A DNA stretch of 64,000 nt, from NCBI RefSeq assembly GCF_022606465.1, contig NZ_JALBUF010000007.1, forward strand, positions 62,001 through 126,000, given 5' to 3'. This document shows, one piece after another, positions 9,469 through 18,599 of this stretch. Below the pieces are notes generated by a model that was not told the DNA's origin, did no database searches, and was given only the letters and a program-made list of their open reading frames with translations. The stretch is from Sulfoacidibacillus ferrooxidans (GTDB lineage: Bacteria > Bacillota > Bacilli > Alicyclobacillales > SLC66). The position numbers and the translations under genes were made by a program. Within the stretch, counting starts at the first letter, position 1. Each line of letters opens with the position of its first letter.

Positions 9469-10695
9469 TTGTTAAACGTACAGCGAATGGCCTCACGTAT
9501 TGAAAAATTATCGCACATTAGTTCAGGACAAGGACCTGGAGTCACTCGTTTAGCCTATACGGAAAGCGATGAACGAGCGACACAACAGGTGGAAGAATGG
9601 ATGATAGCAGCAGGCATGGTGATTACTCGAGACCAGTTTCACAATGTCATTGGACGCTATGAGGGAACCGATGTATCTGCAGCTCCAGTAGTTGTTGGTT
9701 CTCATATAGATTCTGTACCAGAGGGTGGTGCATACGACGGGGTATTAGGGGTATTAGCTGGCATTGAAGTCGTTCAAGAACTTTCTACACGCGGGATGCG
9801 TTGTATACGTCCTATTCATGTAATGATTTTTCGTGATGAGGAGGGCGTTCGCTTTCAAGCCGGATTGATTGGAAGCAAAGGGTTTACAGGACTGCTTCGA
9901 GAACAGGATTTACAGTTGCAAGACGAGAAAGGCATTACCTTGGCTGAAGCGATCACAGCACTTGGGGAAGATGAATCTATCACCACTGTCATTGTCAAGC
10001 AACCTAATATAGCTAGCTACGTTGAACTTCACATTAAACAAGGTCCACTTTTGGATGAATATAAGATCCCATGTTCTGTAGTGAACGGTATTGCTGGTGC
10101 TGCACGCTATCGTTTCAAAGTCGTGGGTAATCCAGGACATGCAGGGACAGTGCCCATGGCCTTAAGAAAGGATGCACTCCTCGCGGCCGCAGAAATAATC
10201 CTTGCCATTGAGCAGCAAGCAATATTGCACGACTCTCTCGTTGCAACCGTTGGTCATTTATCTGTCTTGCCTGGTGCCAGTAATGTCATTCCAGGTGTCG
10301 TTGAAGGATCACTAGACATTCGATCACTTGATGAGCAGCTCATCAAGTCTAGTATTGCGACTATTATACAAGTATGTGAACAAATATGCCGTTTGCGGGG
10401 AGTGGACGTATCGTTTACATGTGTTGGATATTCGCCACCTGTGCAAGCATCCAAACGTATGATTAGTTTGATAGAGTCTGTGTTGGCACAACACAAAATT
10501 ACGGCCTTACCACTTGTCAGTGGAGCTGGCCATGATGCGATGGTGATGGGAGCTATTACTGAGATGGGGATGATATTCGTCCGTTGTAAAGAAGGCATAA
10601 GTCATCATCCCGCGGAATATGTCGACATCTCAGATATGGAAGTTGCTCTCGATGTGCTTTTTGGTGTGATATATCAATTGGCCAATGATTTTTAA
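9469..10695 (+). CDS. Allantoate amidohydrolase / N-carbamoyl-amino-acid hydrolase family (M20)
   Basis: A cytoplasmic di-metal amidohydrolase of the AllC/HyuC/beta-ureidopropionase branch, which removes a carbamoyl group from N-carbamoyl compounds such as allantoate. Landmarks are GSHIDSVPEGGAYDG (two metal ligands), FRDEEGVRF (Glu pair), YVELHIKQGP, and GAGHDA with ISHHPAEYV near the end. The frame opens at an ATG at 9418 with no ribosome binding site. The TTG at 9469 has AAAGAGGTGA seven bases upstream and gives the expected N-terminus (408 residues), so it is preferred. Neighbours are an M20 hydrolase, an allantoinase and a deaminase, pointing to purine-ring or hydantoin breakdown. Family certain, exact substrate inferred. 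Confidence 0.88.
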   Translation: MLNVQRMASRIEKLSHISSGQGPGVTRLAYTESDERATQQVEEWMIAAGMVITRDQFHNVIGRYEGTDVSAAPVVVGSHIDSVPEGGAYDGVLGVLAGIEVVQELSTRGMRCIRPIHVMIFRDEEGVRFQAGLIGSKGFTGLLREQDLQLQDEKGITLAEAITALGEDESITTVIVKQPNIASYVELHIKQGPLLDEYKIPCSVVNGIAGAARYRFKVVGNPGHAGTVPMALRKDALLAAAEIILAIEQQAILHDSLVATVGHLSVLPGASNVIPGVVEGSLDIRSLDEQLIKSSIATIIQVCEQICRLRGVDVSFTCVGYSPPVQASKRMISLIESVLAQHKITALPLVSGAGHDAMVMGAITEMGMIFVRCKEGISHHPAEYVDISDMEVALDVLFGVIYQLANDF

Positions 10696-10738
10696 TCGTG
10701 TTGTCAGTACGATCGTAGCAGAAGGGGGCGTGCTTTTT

Positions 10739-11980
10739 GTGGATGCAACGAAAAACAAGATCATTGAGCAAGTCGAACATGATACTCATCAACTAGTTTG
10801 TCTACTTCAAGAATTGATTTCCATTCCATCAGATAATCCACCAGGAGACTGTTTGGCGATAGCGACACATGTAATAAAAAAATTGCAGGACTATGAAGAC
10901 TTTACTATTCAAGTCTTGCCAGTTGATGTCGTCGATAAGCATGCTACAGATCAACAAAAGATCGTGAATGTACTGGCTACGAAAGTCTTTGGAAGTGGAC
11001 AAGGTCCAGAAATTGTTCTGAATGCACATGGAGATGTTGTGCCACCGGGACTTGGTTGGACTTTTGATCCATATGGTGGAGAAATTCATGAAGGTGCGAT
11101 CTATGGTCGAGGAGCAGCCGTTTCAAAATCAGATATCGCTGTTTATACATATGCAGTTCTTGCTTTACAGCAAGTGGCTGAGCAACTAGAAGGGAAAATT
11201 GTACTCGCTTTTACCTTTGATGAGGAGACAGGCGGAGAGCTTGGTCCGAAGTGGTTACTAGAAGAAGGATATATAAAACCAGACTACGCAATTACTGCAG
11301 GATTTACTTATTCTATTGTTAATGCACACAATGGCTGCCTTCATCTAGAAGTGAAAACTATTGGCAGATCTGCACATGCAGCATCTCCAACAGATGGAAT
11401 TGATGCATTAGAGGCGATGACCGGTATCTTACATGGATTGTATGGGTACCGTAATACATTAAAAGATATTCATTCTCAGATCGCAGGAATTGATTCCCCA
11501 TCACTTGTCATTGGACTTATCCAAGCAGGTATTAACACAAATGTAGTCCCAGATGAGTGTGTTATTCGCTTGGATCGCCGTATGATTCCAGAAGAAGAAG
11601 CAGATGACGTAGAAATTCGACTGAGGCATTTCATTGCTTCTCTTGTAGATAGTTATCCTGGTATTCGTTTAGAGATAAGACGTATTTTACTTGCAGAAGC
11701 ATATGGACCGATTAGGACTGATGAACGATTAATACAGACGGTAGCAACAAATTATCAAGCCATTACTGGTGAAACTGCTCCTATCCTAGGTGTTCCGCTC
11801 TATACTGATGCACGCCATTTTGCTGAATTTGATGTACCTGTCATTATGTTTGGAGCCGGTCCAAGAACATTAGAGGATGCTAACGCACATCGGGCAAATG
11901 AACATGTAGCTGTTATGGATCTTGAACTTGCGACAAAGATAGTATCCTGTTCACTCTATGATTTACTAAAAAAGAGGTGA
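10739..11980 (+). CDS. M20 family metallohydrolase (ArgE/DapE-like deacylase)
   Basis: A predicted zinc hydrolase of the ArgE/DapE/carboxypeptidase G2 group acting on an amide bond of a small molecule. Metal-site motifs are LNAHGDVVPPG (His, Asp), IYGRGAAVSKSD, and FDEETGGELG (catalytic Glu pair), with a late His near ANAHRANEH. An inserted dimerisation domain lies between about residues 170 and 290. The frame opens at an ATG at 10685 overlapping the previous gene, but GAAGGGGG lies ten bases before the GTG at 10739, which gives 413 residues. It is only four bases from the allantoinase start, so the genes are co-transcribed. Its substrate is not known. Confidence 0.85.
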   Translation: MDATKNKIIEQVEHDTHQLVCLLQELISIPSDNPPGDCLAIATHVIKKLQDYEDFTIQVLPVDVVDKHATDQQKIVNVLATKVFGSGQGPEIVLNAHGDVVPPGLGWTFDPYGGEIHEGAIYGRGAAVSKSDIAVYTYAVLALQQVAEQLEGKIVLAFTFDEETGGELGPKWLLEEGYIKPDYAITAGFTYSIVNAHNGCLHLEVKTIGRSAHAASPTDGIDALEAMTGILHGLYGYRNTLKDIHSQIAGIDSPSLVIGLIQAGINTNVVPDECVIRLDRRMIPEEEADDVEIRLRHFIASLVDSYPGIRLEIRRILLAEAYGPIRTDERLIQTVATNYQAITGETAPILGVPLYTDARHFAEFDVPVIMFGAGPRTLEDANAHRANEHVAVMDLELATKIVSCSLYDLLKKR

Positions 11981-11984
11981 AGGA

Positions 11985-13246
11985 ATGATACTTGGAGAAC
12001 ATTTTGATCTGATCATTCGAGACGCTATGATTATACAGGAACATGAGATAGTGCGTGCAGATCTTGGGATATTAAATGGAAAGATAGCGGCAATAGAGAA
12101 AAACATTTCTGAACCGGCATGGGAGGAAATCTGTGCCAGCGGTCTCTATGTTTTCCCAGGGATGATTGACACACATGTACATTGTAATGAGCCAGGTAGA
12201 ACAGAGTGGGAAGGGTTTTCCACCGCGACACGTAGTTTAGCAGCTGGTGGCGTAACTACTTTTTTGATATGCCACTCAATAGTATACCACCCACAACTAC
12301 GATCTCTGGTTTTAACACAAAACAAGCAGCAGCATCCGTGTTTGCGCGCATAGATTACGCTCTTTGGGGGGGATTGATCCCAGGAAATATCGATCAATTA
12401 TCAGAACTTGATGAAAAAGGTGTTATCGGTTTTAAAGCTTTTTTATCCACAAGTGGGGTAGAGGAGTTTCCCTGTATAGATGATCTATCTTTATGGAAAG
12501 GTATGGAGGAAATTTTAAAATTGAATTCTATTCTAGCAGTGCATGCGGAGAGTGAGATGATAACGAGACAACTCACAGATGCCTGGCTTTCAAGTAATGC
12601 ACCGCGAGACATGAAAAACTATACCTGGACACGTCCTATCTTAGCAGAAGTTGAAGCGGTACAACGTGTTCTTACTTATGCAGAACTGACAGGATGCAGA
12701 CTTCATATTGTTCATGCAAGTTGTGCTGAAGTTGTTCATGCAGTCACATTAGCTAAAGAACGAGGTGTTGCAGTTACTGTAGAAACATGTCCCCATTATC
12801 TAGCACTCAGTGAGGAGGATGCTGAGAAATGGCATGGAATCGCAAAATGCGCACCTCCTTTACGTAGTCGTAAAGAAGTAGAAGAGTTATGGGAGTGCGT
12901 ACGATCAGGTGAGGTTGACACGATTGCATCCGACCATTCGCCGTGTCCGATTGAATTGAAATTAAGTCCAGATATATCAAAGGTCTGGGGAGGTATTTCA
13001 GGGGCTCAGACTAGTTTGCTGGTTTTGCTTGAAGAAGGATTTGTAAATCGTGACCTTTCTTTATTGGATATAGCACGCTTAACCGCGACAACGCCACCAC
13101 ACATTTTTGGATTATATCCACAAAAAGGGGTACTAGCAGTGGGGTCAGACGCAGATATTGTTCTGATTGATCTAGTAGCATCACAGATTTTACAAAAAGA
13201 ACATTTGTATTATCGTCATCCGCATAGCCCTTTTATAGGGAAATAA
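11985..13246 (+). pseudogene. allB: Allantoinase, broken by a one-base frameshift and short at its C-terminus
   Basis: The two reading frames together encode an allantoinase of the dihydroorotase-like amidohydrolase family, which opens the allantoin ring to allantoate. The first part ends in PGMIDTHVHCNEPGRTEWEG and GGVTTF. The second resumes with DMPLNSIPPTTT and carries the carboxylated Lys (GFKAF), metal-site His and Asp (IVHASC, ASDHSPC). Continuity breaks in a run of six T residues at 12260-12265, where seven would restore the frame. Frame one ends at 12353 and frame two opens by 12269. About 30 C-terminal residues expected after HPHSPFIGK are also absent. A sequencing error, a true lesion or slippage on the T-run are all possible. 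Confidence 0.85.
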
Positions 13247-13252
13247 TTCCAA

Positions 13253-14452
13253 GTGGATCGCGTACTCAACGGCAAACAGAGGACGGTGATTCCAGGTTTT
13301 GTTCAAACGCATGTTCACCTTTGTCAGACATTATTTCGTGGTCAGGCGGACGATCTAGAATTACTTGATTGGTTAAAGCTAAAAATTTGGCCACTGGAAG
13401 CTGCGCACGATGAAGAATCAATCTACTATTCGGCCCTTCTTGGTATAGGCGAATTGATTCAAAGTGGGACTACCACGATCATTGATATGGAAACGGTTCA
13501 TCATACAGCATCAGCATTTCAAGCAATTGCCGAAACTGGAATACGTGCATTATCCGGTAAAGTAATGATGGATATGGGATCAGAAGTGCCAAAAGGATTG
13601 CTTGAAACAACAGAACAATCTCTCCAAGAAAGTGTTGATTTACTAAAGACTTGGCACCAGTTTGATAACGGTCGGATTCAATATGCTTTTGCTCCCCGGT
13701 TTGTTCTGTCGTGTTCTGAGACATTGTTACTTGCTGTGCGCGATCTAGCACAGCAATATGATGTAAAGATTCACACACATGCCGCTGAAAATCAAGAGGA
13801 GATTAGAATCGTAGAGCGCGAGCGAAAAATGCGCAATGTAGCTTACCTAGATCATTTGGGATTAGCAAGTCCACGTCTCATTTTGGCACACAGTATATGG
13901 TTGGATGAAAATGAAAGATCCATTATGCAAACACGTGGTGTAAAAATGACACACTGTCCGGGGTCTAACTTAAAATTGGCCTCAGGCATTGCTGATGTAC
14001 CTAGTATGCTTGCCATGAACTTCCATGTGGGGTTAGGTGCAGATGGTGCTGCATGCAATAATAACTTAGATATGTTTAATGAGATGAGGCTTGCAGCACT
14101 GATTCAAAAGCCATCTTATGGACCTACAGCAATGAATGCTCATACTGTCTTGCGGATGGCCACGTTAGGTGGAGCCGAGGTCGCTGGTCTTGACCACCTT
14201 ATAGGAAGTATAGAAATAGGTAAAAAAGCTGATTTTTGTATATTAAATGTAGAAGATTTTCATGTCTATCCATCAGTCGAAGTTGATCCGGTCGCAAGAA
14301 TTGTTTATTCGGCAACGCATGCAAATGTAGAAACGACTGTGATTGATGGTAGAGTTGTCATGGAGAATCGCAGATTAACTACGATCGATAAGCAAATGGT
14401 ATTACAAGAAGCAAATCGTGCGATAAAACGCTTACTTGCACGACTGCCATAG
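13253..14452 (+). CDS. Amidohydrolase of the guanine/5'-deoxyadenosine deaminase group, N-terminus missing
   Basis: A 399-residue metal-dependent hydrolase related to TrzN/SsnA-type deaminases. The core is intact: PGFVQTHVHLCQTLFRGQ (HxH metal site), HTHAAENQEE (His and Glu), HSIWLDENE, and LGADGAACNNNLDMF (catalytic Asp). Homologues have about 50-60 more residues at the N-terminus forming part of the beta-sandwich, and these are absent here. The gene starts at a GTG with only a weak ribosome binding site, six bases after the allantoinase stop and in the same frame. It may be translationally coupled, part of a broken fusion, or no longer functional. Confidence 0.75.
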   Translation: MDRVLNGKQRTVIPGFVQTHVHLCQTLFRGQADDLELLDWLKLKIWPLEAAHDEESIYYSALLGIGELIQSGTTTIIDMETVHHTASAFQAIAETGIRALSGKVMMDMGSEVPKGLLETTEQSLQESVDLLKTWHQFDNGRIQYAFAPRFVLSCSETLLLAVRDLAQQYDVKIHTHAAENQEEIRIVERERKMRNVAYLDHLGLASPRLILAHSIWLDENERSIMQTRGVKMTHCPGSNLKLASGIADVPSMLAMNFHVGLGADGAACNNNLDMFNEMRLAALIQKPSYGPTAMNAHTVLRMATLGGAEVAGLDHLIGSIEIGKKADFCILNVEDFHVYPSVEVDPVARIVYSATHANVETTVIDGRVVMENRRLTTIDKQMVLQEANRAIKRLLARLP

Positions 14453-14460
14453 GTATAACA

Positions 14461-14490
14461 GTGCAGGAGTAATCTCGTTCACTTCTGCAC
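14461..14490. terminator. Weak hairpin between convergent genes
   Basis: A 10-bp stem with one wobble pair (GTGCAGGAGT with ACTTCTGCAC) lies between the amidohydrolase and the convergent channel gene. There is no T-run, so it is only a candidate terminator. Confidence 0.3.
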
Positions 14491-14528
14491 GTCAATCCAG
14501 ATCATTCAAACGATCATTAGGCAACGAA

Positions 14529-15485
14529 TTATCGATCATGCGGAGCCAAAAGCAGAATCATAGCGTTTTCTGTAATCTTTGGATCATGTTCGATGCCTAG
14601 TATGACTTCTCCATTTTGTGCTATACCAAGAACTACATGCTCATGTTGCTTACGAACTGCACTTAGCGGTTGATCTAACCACTCTGTGCGAATAGGTACT
14701 TCTTTAATACAGTACTTATCAGAATTGACCATCCGTAAAAGTAATTCTGCAGCATGTGGGGCCTCTAAACTTTTTGCAAGGGTGTGACCTAGTAAGTCGT
14801 CAGTAGACACCGTACGCGAGATACCAAGAGCCTGTAACGCACGTGCCACTTTATCAGATTTTGTGCTAACTAAAATTGCAAGATCTGGAGCTAAATGATG
14901 TACGGCGATGGCCATCTCTAATACTTCTCCATCCCTTGGAGCTGCAATTAATGCTTGTTTAGCAAAGGGAAGATGGGCAAGGCGTAAAACTGATTCTTCT
15001 GTGGGATCACCCTTGATGAATGGAGTTTCACGCGGTAGGACATTAGAATCAATGTCGGCCACTACGAGATGTGGACTCTGAGTATGAGCTAATTCATCGA
15101 TGACAATTCTCGTCTCTGGCATATAGCCCAAGATGACAATGTGTCCTGACGATGGAATATTTGTATCCATACCAAATAACCTCCTGATTCGCATTTCCAT
15201 AAGTCCGGTTGACATAAGAGCAAAGAGAGCTCCAAAAGCAGGAATGACAATGATCATGACACCTATGGCGATTAGGCGACCTGCTGTGTTATTGGGCGTA
15301 ATATCCCCGTACCCAACTGTGGTAGCTGTTGTTATTGCCCAATATATCCCTGTAAATAAAGGAACATGTTCAAATACAGAAAATAGAACTGCACCAGCAA
15401 CTGTCGCAATACATGCAAAGATAAGAACAATCCACGTAGCTTTACTTGATATTTTTTTCAACAATAATGTAAGTAATGGTAACAT
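14529..15485 (-). CDS. Two-helix potassium channel with RCK (TrkA-N) domain
   Basis: A 318-residue K+ channel subunit of the MthK/Kch type. Helix one covers about residues 18-40, the pore loop carries the selectivity filter TTVGYGD, and helix two follows (LIAIGVMIIVIPAFGALFAL). From about residue 110 a cytoplasmic RCK domain begins (HIVILGY, a variant of the usual GxGxxG nucleotide loop), followed by a C-terminal TrkA-C-like part. The frame is open to 15527, but the ATG at 15485 has AAGGAG six bases before it. Tetramers would regulate potassium flux in response to a ligand or cell state. The ligand is not evident. Confidence 0.9.
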   Translation of the reverse strand: MLPLLTLLLKKISSKATWIVLIFACIATVAGAVLFSVFEHVPLFTGIYWAITTATTVGYGDITPNNTAGRLIAIGVMIIVIPAFGALFALMSTGLMEMRIRRLFGMDTNIPSSGHIVILGYMPETRIVIDELAHTQSPHLVVADIDSNVLPRETPFIKGDPTEESVLRLAHLPFAKQALIAAPRDGEVLEMAIAVHHLAPDLAILVSTKSDKVARALQALGISRTVSTDDLLGHTLAKSLEAPHAAELLLRMVNSDKYCIKEVPIRTEWLDQPLSAVRKQHEHVVLGIAQNGEVILGIEHDPKITENAMILLLAPHDR

Positions 15486-15965
15486 TGTAGACTCCTTATC
15501 TATCCAACCGACCACGTGATCACTCAATCTTCATCCTCATTATAAAGGGATCGACCCAGATGTGAAACAGATGTTGTGGACTTGGCAGAATGCGGCCAAG
15601 TTATTTTGCGTAAGAAGTATAAAACGATGTTGTAATGAATAATTGCTTCGTTCGAGACATCAAGTCACGTATAATGGAGATGAGCATTCTTGATTATCGG
15701 TGCGATAACGCTGTTAACCATTTGGGGTGCAAAAACTGCACAAAAAAAGATAGTAAAAAAACTCAATGGTTTTTGGGTGATCGCATTGCCGGCGACACCA
15801 TCATGTTGTCATATCGGTAAACATAAAATCATGTGATTTTGGCCGCTGTCTATCATGTGTAGTATCCTGTAGCACAAAATATTTATCTTACAAAGAGCGT
15901 ATACGGAAATAACGAAAAAACGAGGTTACAGTAAACTGGTAATAAGTTAAACGGGGCGAATCATT
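15486..15965. other. Intergenic region between K+ channel and pxp operon
   Basis: About 480 bases that should contain divergent promoters. A 61-codon open frame at 15635-15820 has no ribosome binding site and is not considered a gene. A short dyad, AAAATCA-TG-TGATTTT, lies at 15825-15840 and could be a regulator site for pxpB. Nothing else was recognised. Confidence 0.4.
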
Positions 15966-16715
15966 ATGCGTGTGATTGGTTATTGGCTGGGAGAGTGTGC
16001 AATCCGGTTGGAGATCGTAAAAACAACCCATTCTGATGAACAAATACGTGATTTCATTCATTCTATGTATAAAAAAATTCGCGAAAAGATGAGTAATCAT
16101 TCTCCGTTCTCTCCATTATGGATTGAGGATGTCATTGACGTGGTTCCGGGATGGCATACGCTAACTCTACATACCCGACCGTGGGGTAGCATTGCAATGC
16201 AGCCAATTGAGATCAAAGACGCGTGGTTACAAGAAGTACTATCTTTCCTAGCTATGGAAGAAGCTCATGTTGATCACCCCCATGTCATTAAGAATATAGA
16301 GGTTTGTTACGGTCCACATTGTGCATTAGATCTCACTGATCTTTCCTTATTTTGTGGGTTAACTAAGGAAGAAATCATTACTATTCATATGCGTACGGTG
16401 TACACAGTGAGAATGATTGGATTTTCACCAGGATTTGTTTATTTAGATGGTCTAGACTCACGAATTCAGATGCCTCGCTTAGATCATCCACGTGTACAAG
16501 TTCCAACTGGATCAGTTGGTATTGCTGGAATGCAAACAGGTGTGTACTCATTGTCTACTCCTGGTGGATGGCGCATTTTAGGGAGAGTACATCAACCGTT
16601 ATTTTCTTTATCTAATGATCCGATGACGTTTTTATCCATTGGAGATCGTGTTTCATTTATCTATGTTCACTGTAATTCTTGCGGCGCACACAATGTCTAC
16701 GAGGAGGAAATTTGA
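15966..16715 (+). CDS. pxpB: 5-oxoprolinase subunit PxpB (KipI family)
   Basis: A 249-residue protein of the KipI/allophanate-hydrolase subunit 1 family. With PxpA and PxpC it forms the ATP-dependent 5-oxoprolinase that opens pyroglutamate to glutamate. The diagnostic segment IGFSPGFVYLDGLD followed by MPRLDHPRVQVP and GSVGIAGMQTGVYSL is intact, as is STPGGWRILGR. The stop codon overlaps the start of pxpA by one base, giving tight translational coupling. GGGGCGA lies upstream of the ATG as a modest ribosome binding site. Older annotation as a sporulation kinase inhibitor is possible but less likely in this gene order. Confidence 0.93.
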   Translation: MRVIGYWLGECAIRLEIVKTTHSDEQIRDFIHSMYKKIREKMSNHSPFSPLWIEDVIDVVPGWHTLTLHTRPWGSIAMQPIEIKDAWLQEVLSFLAMEEAHVDHPHVIKNIEVCYGPHCALDLTDLSLFCGLTKEEIITIHMRTVYTVRMIGFSPGFVYLDGLDSRIQMPRLDHPRVQVPTGSVGIAGMQTGVYSLSTPGGWRILGRVHQPLFSLSNDPMTFLSIGDRVSFIYVHCNSCGAHNVYEEEI

Positions 16716-17470
16716 TGTGGCATATAGACTTAAATGCAGATGTAGGAGAAAGTTTTGGTCACTATACCATAGGTGCTGATGTAGACATTTTCTCATTCAT
16801 TACCTCCGCCAATATCGCCTGTGGTTTTCATGCAGGGGATCCACACGTCTTAAACCAAGCAGTCAAATTAGCTGTTCAAAATGGGGTTAGTATAGGCGCA
16901 CACCCAGGATTGCCTGATATACAGGGATTTGGAAGACGATGGATCCCGTATACGGCTAGTGAGATTTATGAACTGGTTGTGTATCAAATTGGTGCGATGC
17001 AAGCATTTACTAAGATACATGGTGTTCCACTTCATCACGTCAAGCCACACGGAGCCTTGTATAATCAAGCAGCCATATCTGCAGATATGGCCATGGCTGT
17101 TGCACAAGCGATTAGGGATGTGGATCCGCAACTATTACTATATGGACTTGCAGGAAGTGAACTCATTGTTGCAGGTGAGAAAGTCGGTCTTGCAGTAGCA
17201 CAAGAGGTTTTTGCCGATCGTAATTATGAAGAGGATGGCACGCTAACGCCTCGCACACATCCAGATGCACTAATCGAAGAAGATAAGCAAGTAATTGAAC
17301 GCTTGATTTTTATGATAACAAAAGGAAAAATCAAAGCGCGAACTGGACAAGAACTAACTGTAAACGTAGATACCGTTTGTGTACATGGCGATGGTGCACG
17401 TGCTGTTTCATTACTTTCATCACTTCAAAAACAACTTATACACAATGAAATTACAGTGGCAGCGATATGA
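16715..17470 (+). CDS. pxpA: 5-oxoprolinase subunit PxpA (LamB/YcsF family)
   Basis: A 251-residue LamB/YcsF family protein, the polysaccharide-deacetylase-like subunit of 5-oxoprolinase. It begins IDLNADVGESFG, the family hallmark, followed by SANIACGFHAGDP and VKPHGALYNQA, and ends with VCVHGDGARAV. The start is the ATG at 16715 with GAGGAGGAAA before it; the frame is open 36 bases further upstream, within pxpB. It overlaps pxpC by four bases (ATGA). The subunit order B-A-C is a standard arrangement for this complex. Confidence 0.95.
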   Translation: MWHIDLNADVGESFGHYTIGADVDIFSFITSANIACGFHAGDPHVLNQAVKLAVQNGVSIGAHPGLPDIQGFGRRWIPYTASEIYELVVYQIGAMQAFTKIHGVPLHHVKPHGALYNQAAISADMAMAVAQAIRDVDPQLLLYGLAGSELIVAGEKVGLAVAQEVFADRNYEEDGTLTPRTHPDALIEEDKQVIERLIFMITKGKIKARTGQELTVNVDTVCVHGDGARAVSLLSSLQKQLIHNEITVAAI

Positions 17471-18516
17471 CAAAAACCGCTAAGAATGGATACTTGACCG
17501 TTATTCATCCTGGTTCTATGACGACGATTCAAGATTTAGGGAGATGGGGTTATCAAGATCAAGGAATTCCAGTCGGAGGTGTTGTAGATGCTTTTGCGGC
17601 TCGAGCTGCCAATCTTTTGCTTGGCAATAAAGAAAATGATGCTGTATTGGAATGTACATTAAAGGGACCTGTTTTTTATTTTTCTAAGGCAACGTGGATT
17701 GCCGTGTGTGGAGCAGATGTTTCCATAAGAATCAGCATATCACATGATAACATCGGGTTCAGTGTCTCAGAAGTACAATTTCCTTCTTGGTCATCCTATT
17801 TCATTCCAAAGCATGCAGTAGTGTCTGTAGGTATGGCAACACATCAATCGCGCATGTATATAGCCATCAAAGGGGGGATTTGCGTACCGAAAGTCATTGG
17901 TAGCCGTTCCACCTATAGCAGAGCAACAATGGGTGGATATCAGGGACGAGCATTACAAGCCTTAGATATGATCCCTATACAACTAGATGATAAAGGAGAA
18001 GGTACTCCGATACCAACCACATCTATTGTACATACTCCTCATGTCATAGCACGTATGCAGCCACCTGAGTGGTATTTACAAAATCCACATATTCACATAT
18101 TACATGTACTCCCTGGACCAGAATACGATCAGTTTTTACAACATGGAGATATGATCTTTTCTGTCACTTCACAAATGGATCGCATGGGGTGCCGACTACA
18201 AGGAAAAGAAGCTCTTATTCGTATCCGTGAGCAAGAGATGTATTCAGAAGCTGTTGTCGAAGGGAGTGTACAAGTACCACCTAGTGGTCAACCGATTATC
18301 TTGTTAGCGGAGAGGCAAACGATAGGCGGCTACCCTATTCCCTATATTATCATTCGAGCAGACCTAAGCAAGGCAGCACAACTGCGACCAGGCACACAAG
18401 TAACTTTTAAAGTAATAGATGTTGAGACAGCTCGTGCAATGTGGTTAGAACAGGAGTACCATCTTCGTGTCATGGCAGCAGGAATAAGCCTTAATAATCG
18501 ATATATGAAACAATAA
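17467..18516 (+). CDS. pxpC: 5-oxoprolinase subunit PxpC (KipA family)
   Basis: A 349-residue biotin-independent carboxyltransferase-like subunit (KipA/AHS2 family). Landmarks are the start region VIHPGSMTTIQDLGRWGYQ, GGVVDAFAARAANLLLGN, the SRSTYSRATMGGYQGRAL segment, and the late LLAERQTIGGYPIPYIII. Together with PxpA and PxpB it converts 5-oxoproline, a spontaneous breakdown product of glutamine and glutamyl peptides, to glutamate. The gene overlaps pxpA by four bases. It closes the operon; DedA follows after about 80 bases with its own possible start signals. Confidence 0.95.
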   Translation: MTKTAKNGYLTVIHPGSMTTIQDLGRWGYQDQGIPVGGVVDAFAARAANLLLGNKENDAVLECTLKGPVFYFSKATWIAVCGADVSIRISISHDNIGFSVSEVQFPSWSSYFIPKHAVVSVGMATHQSRMYIAIKGGICVPKVIGSRSTYSRATMGGYQGRALQALDMIPIQLDDKGEGTPIPTTSIVHTPHVIARMQPPEWYLQNPHIHILHVLPGPEYDQFLQHGDMIFSVTSQMDRMGCRLQGKEALIRIREQEMYSEAVVEGSVQVPPSGQPIILLAERQTIGGYPIPYIIIRADLSKAAQLRPGTQVTFKVIDVETARAMWLEQEYHLRVMAAGISLNNRYMKQ

Positions 18517-18599
18517 TAAAATACAGGTGCTTGATCTATGGAATACTCTTATATTAGAGTATAATTGGTGTATGATTTAGCAATGAGGTGACTACGATT

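Noticed and set aside
15635-15820. 61-codon open frame between the channel and pxp genes
   Set aside because: No ribosome binding site, unusual composition and no recognisable motif; probably chance.
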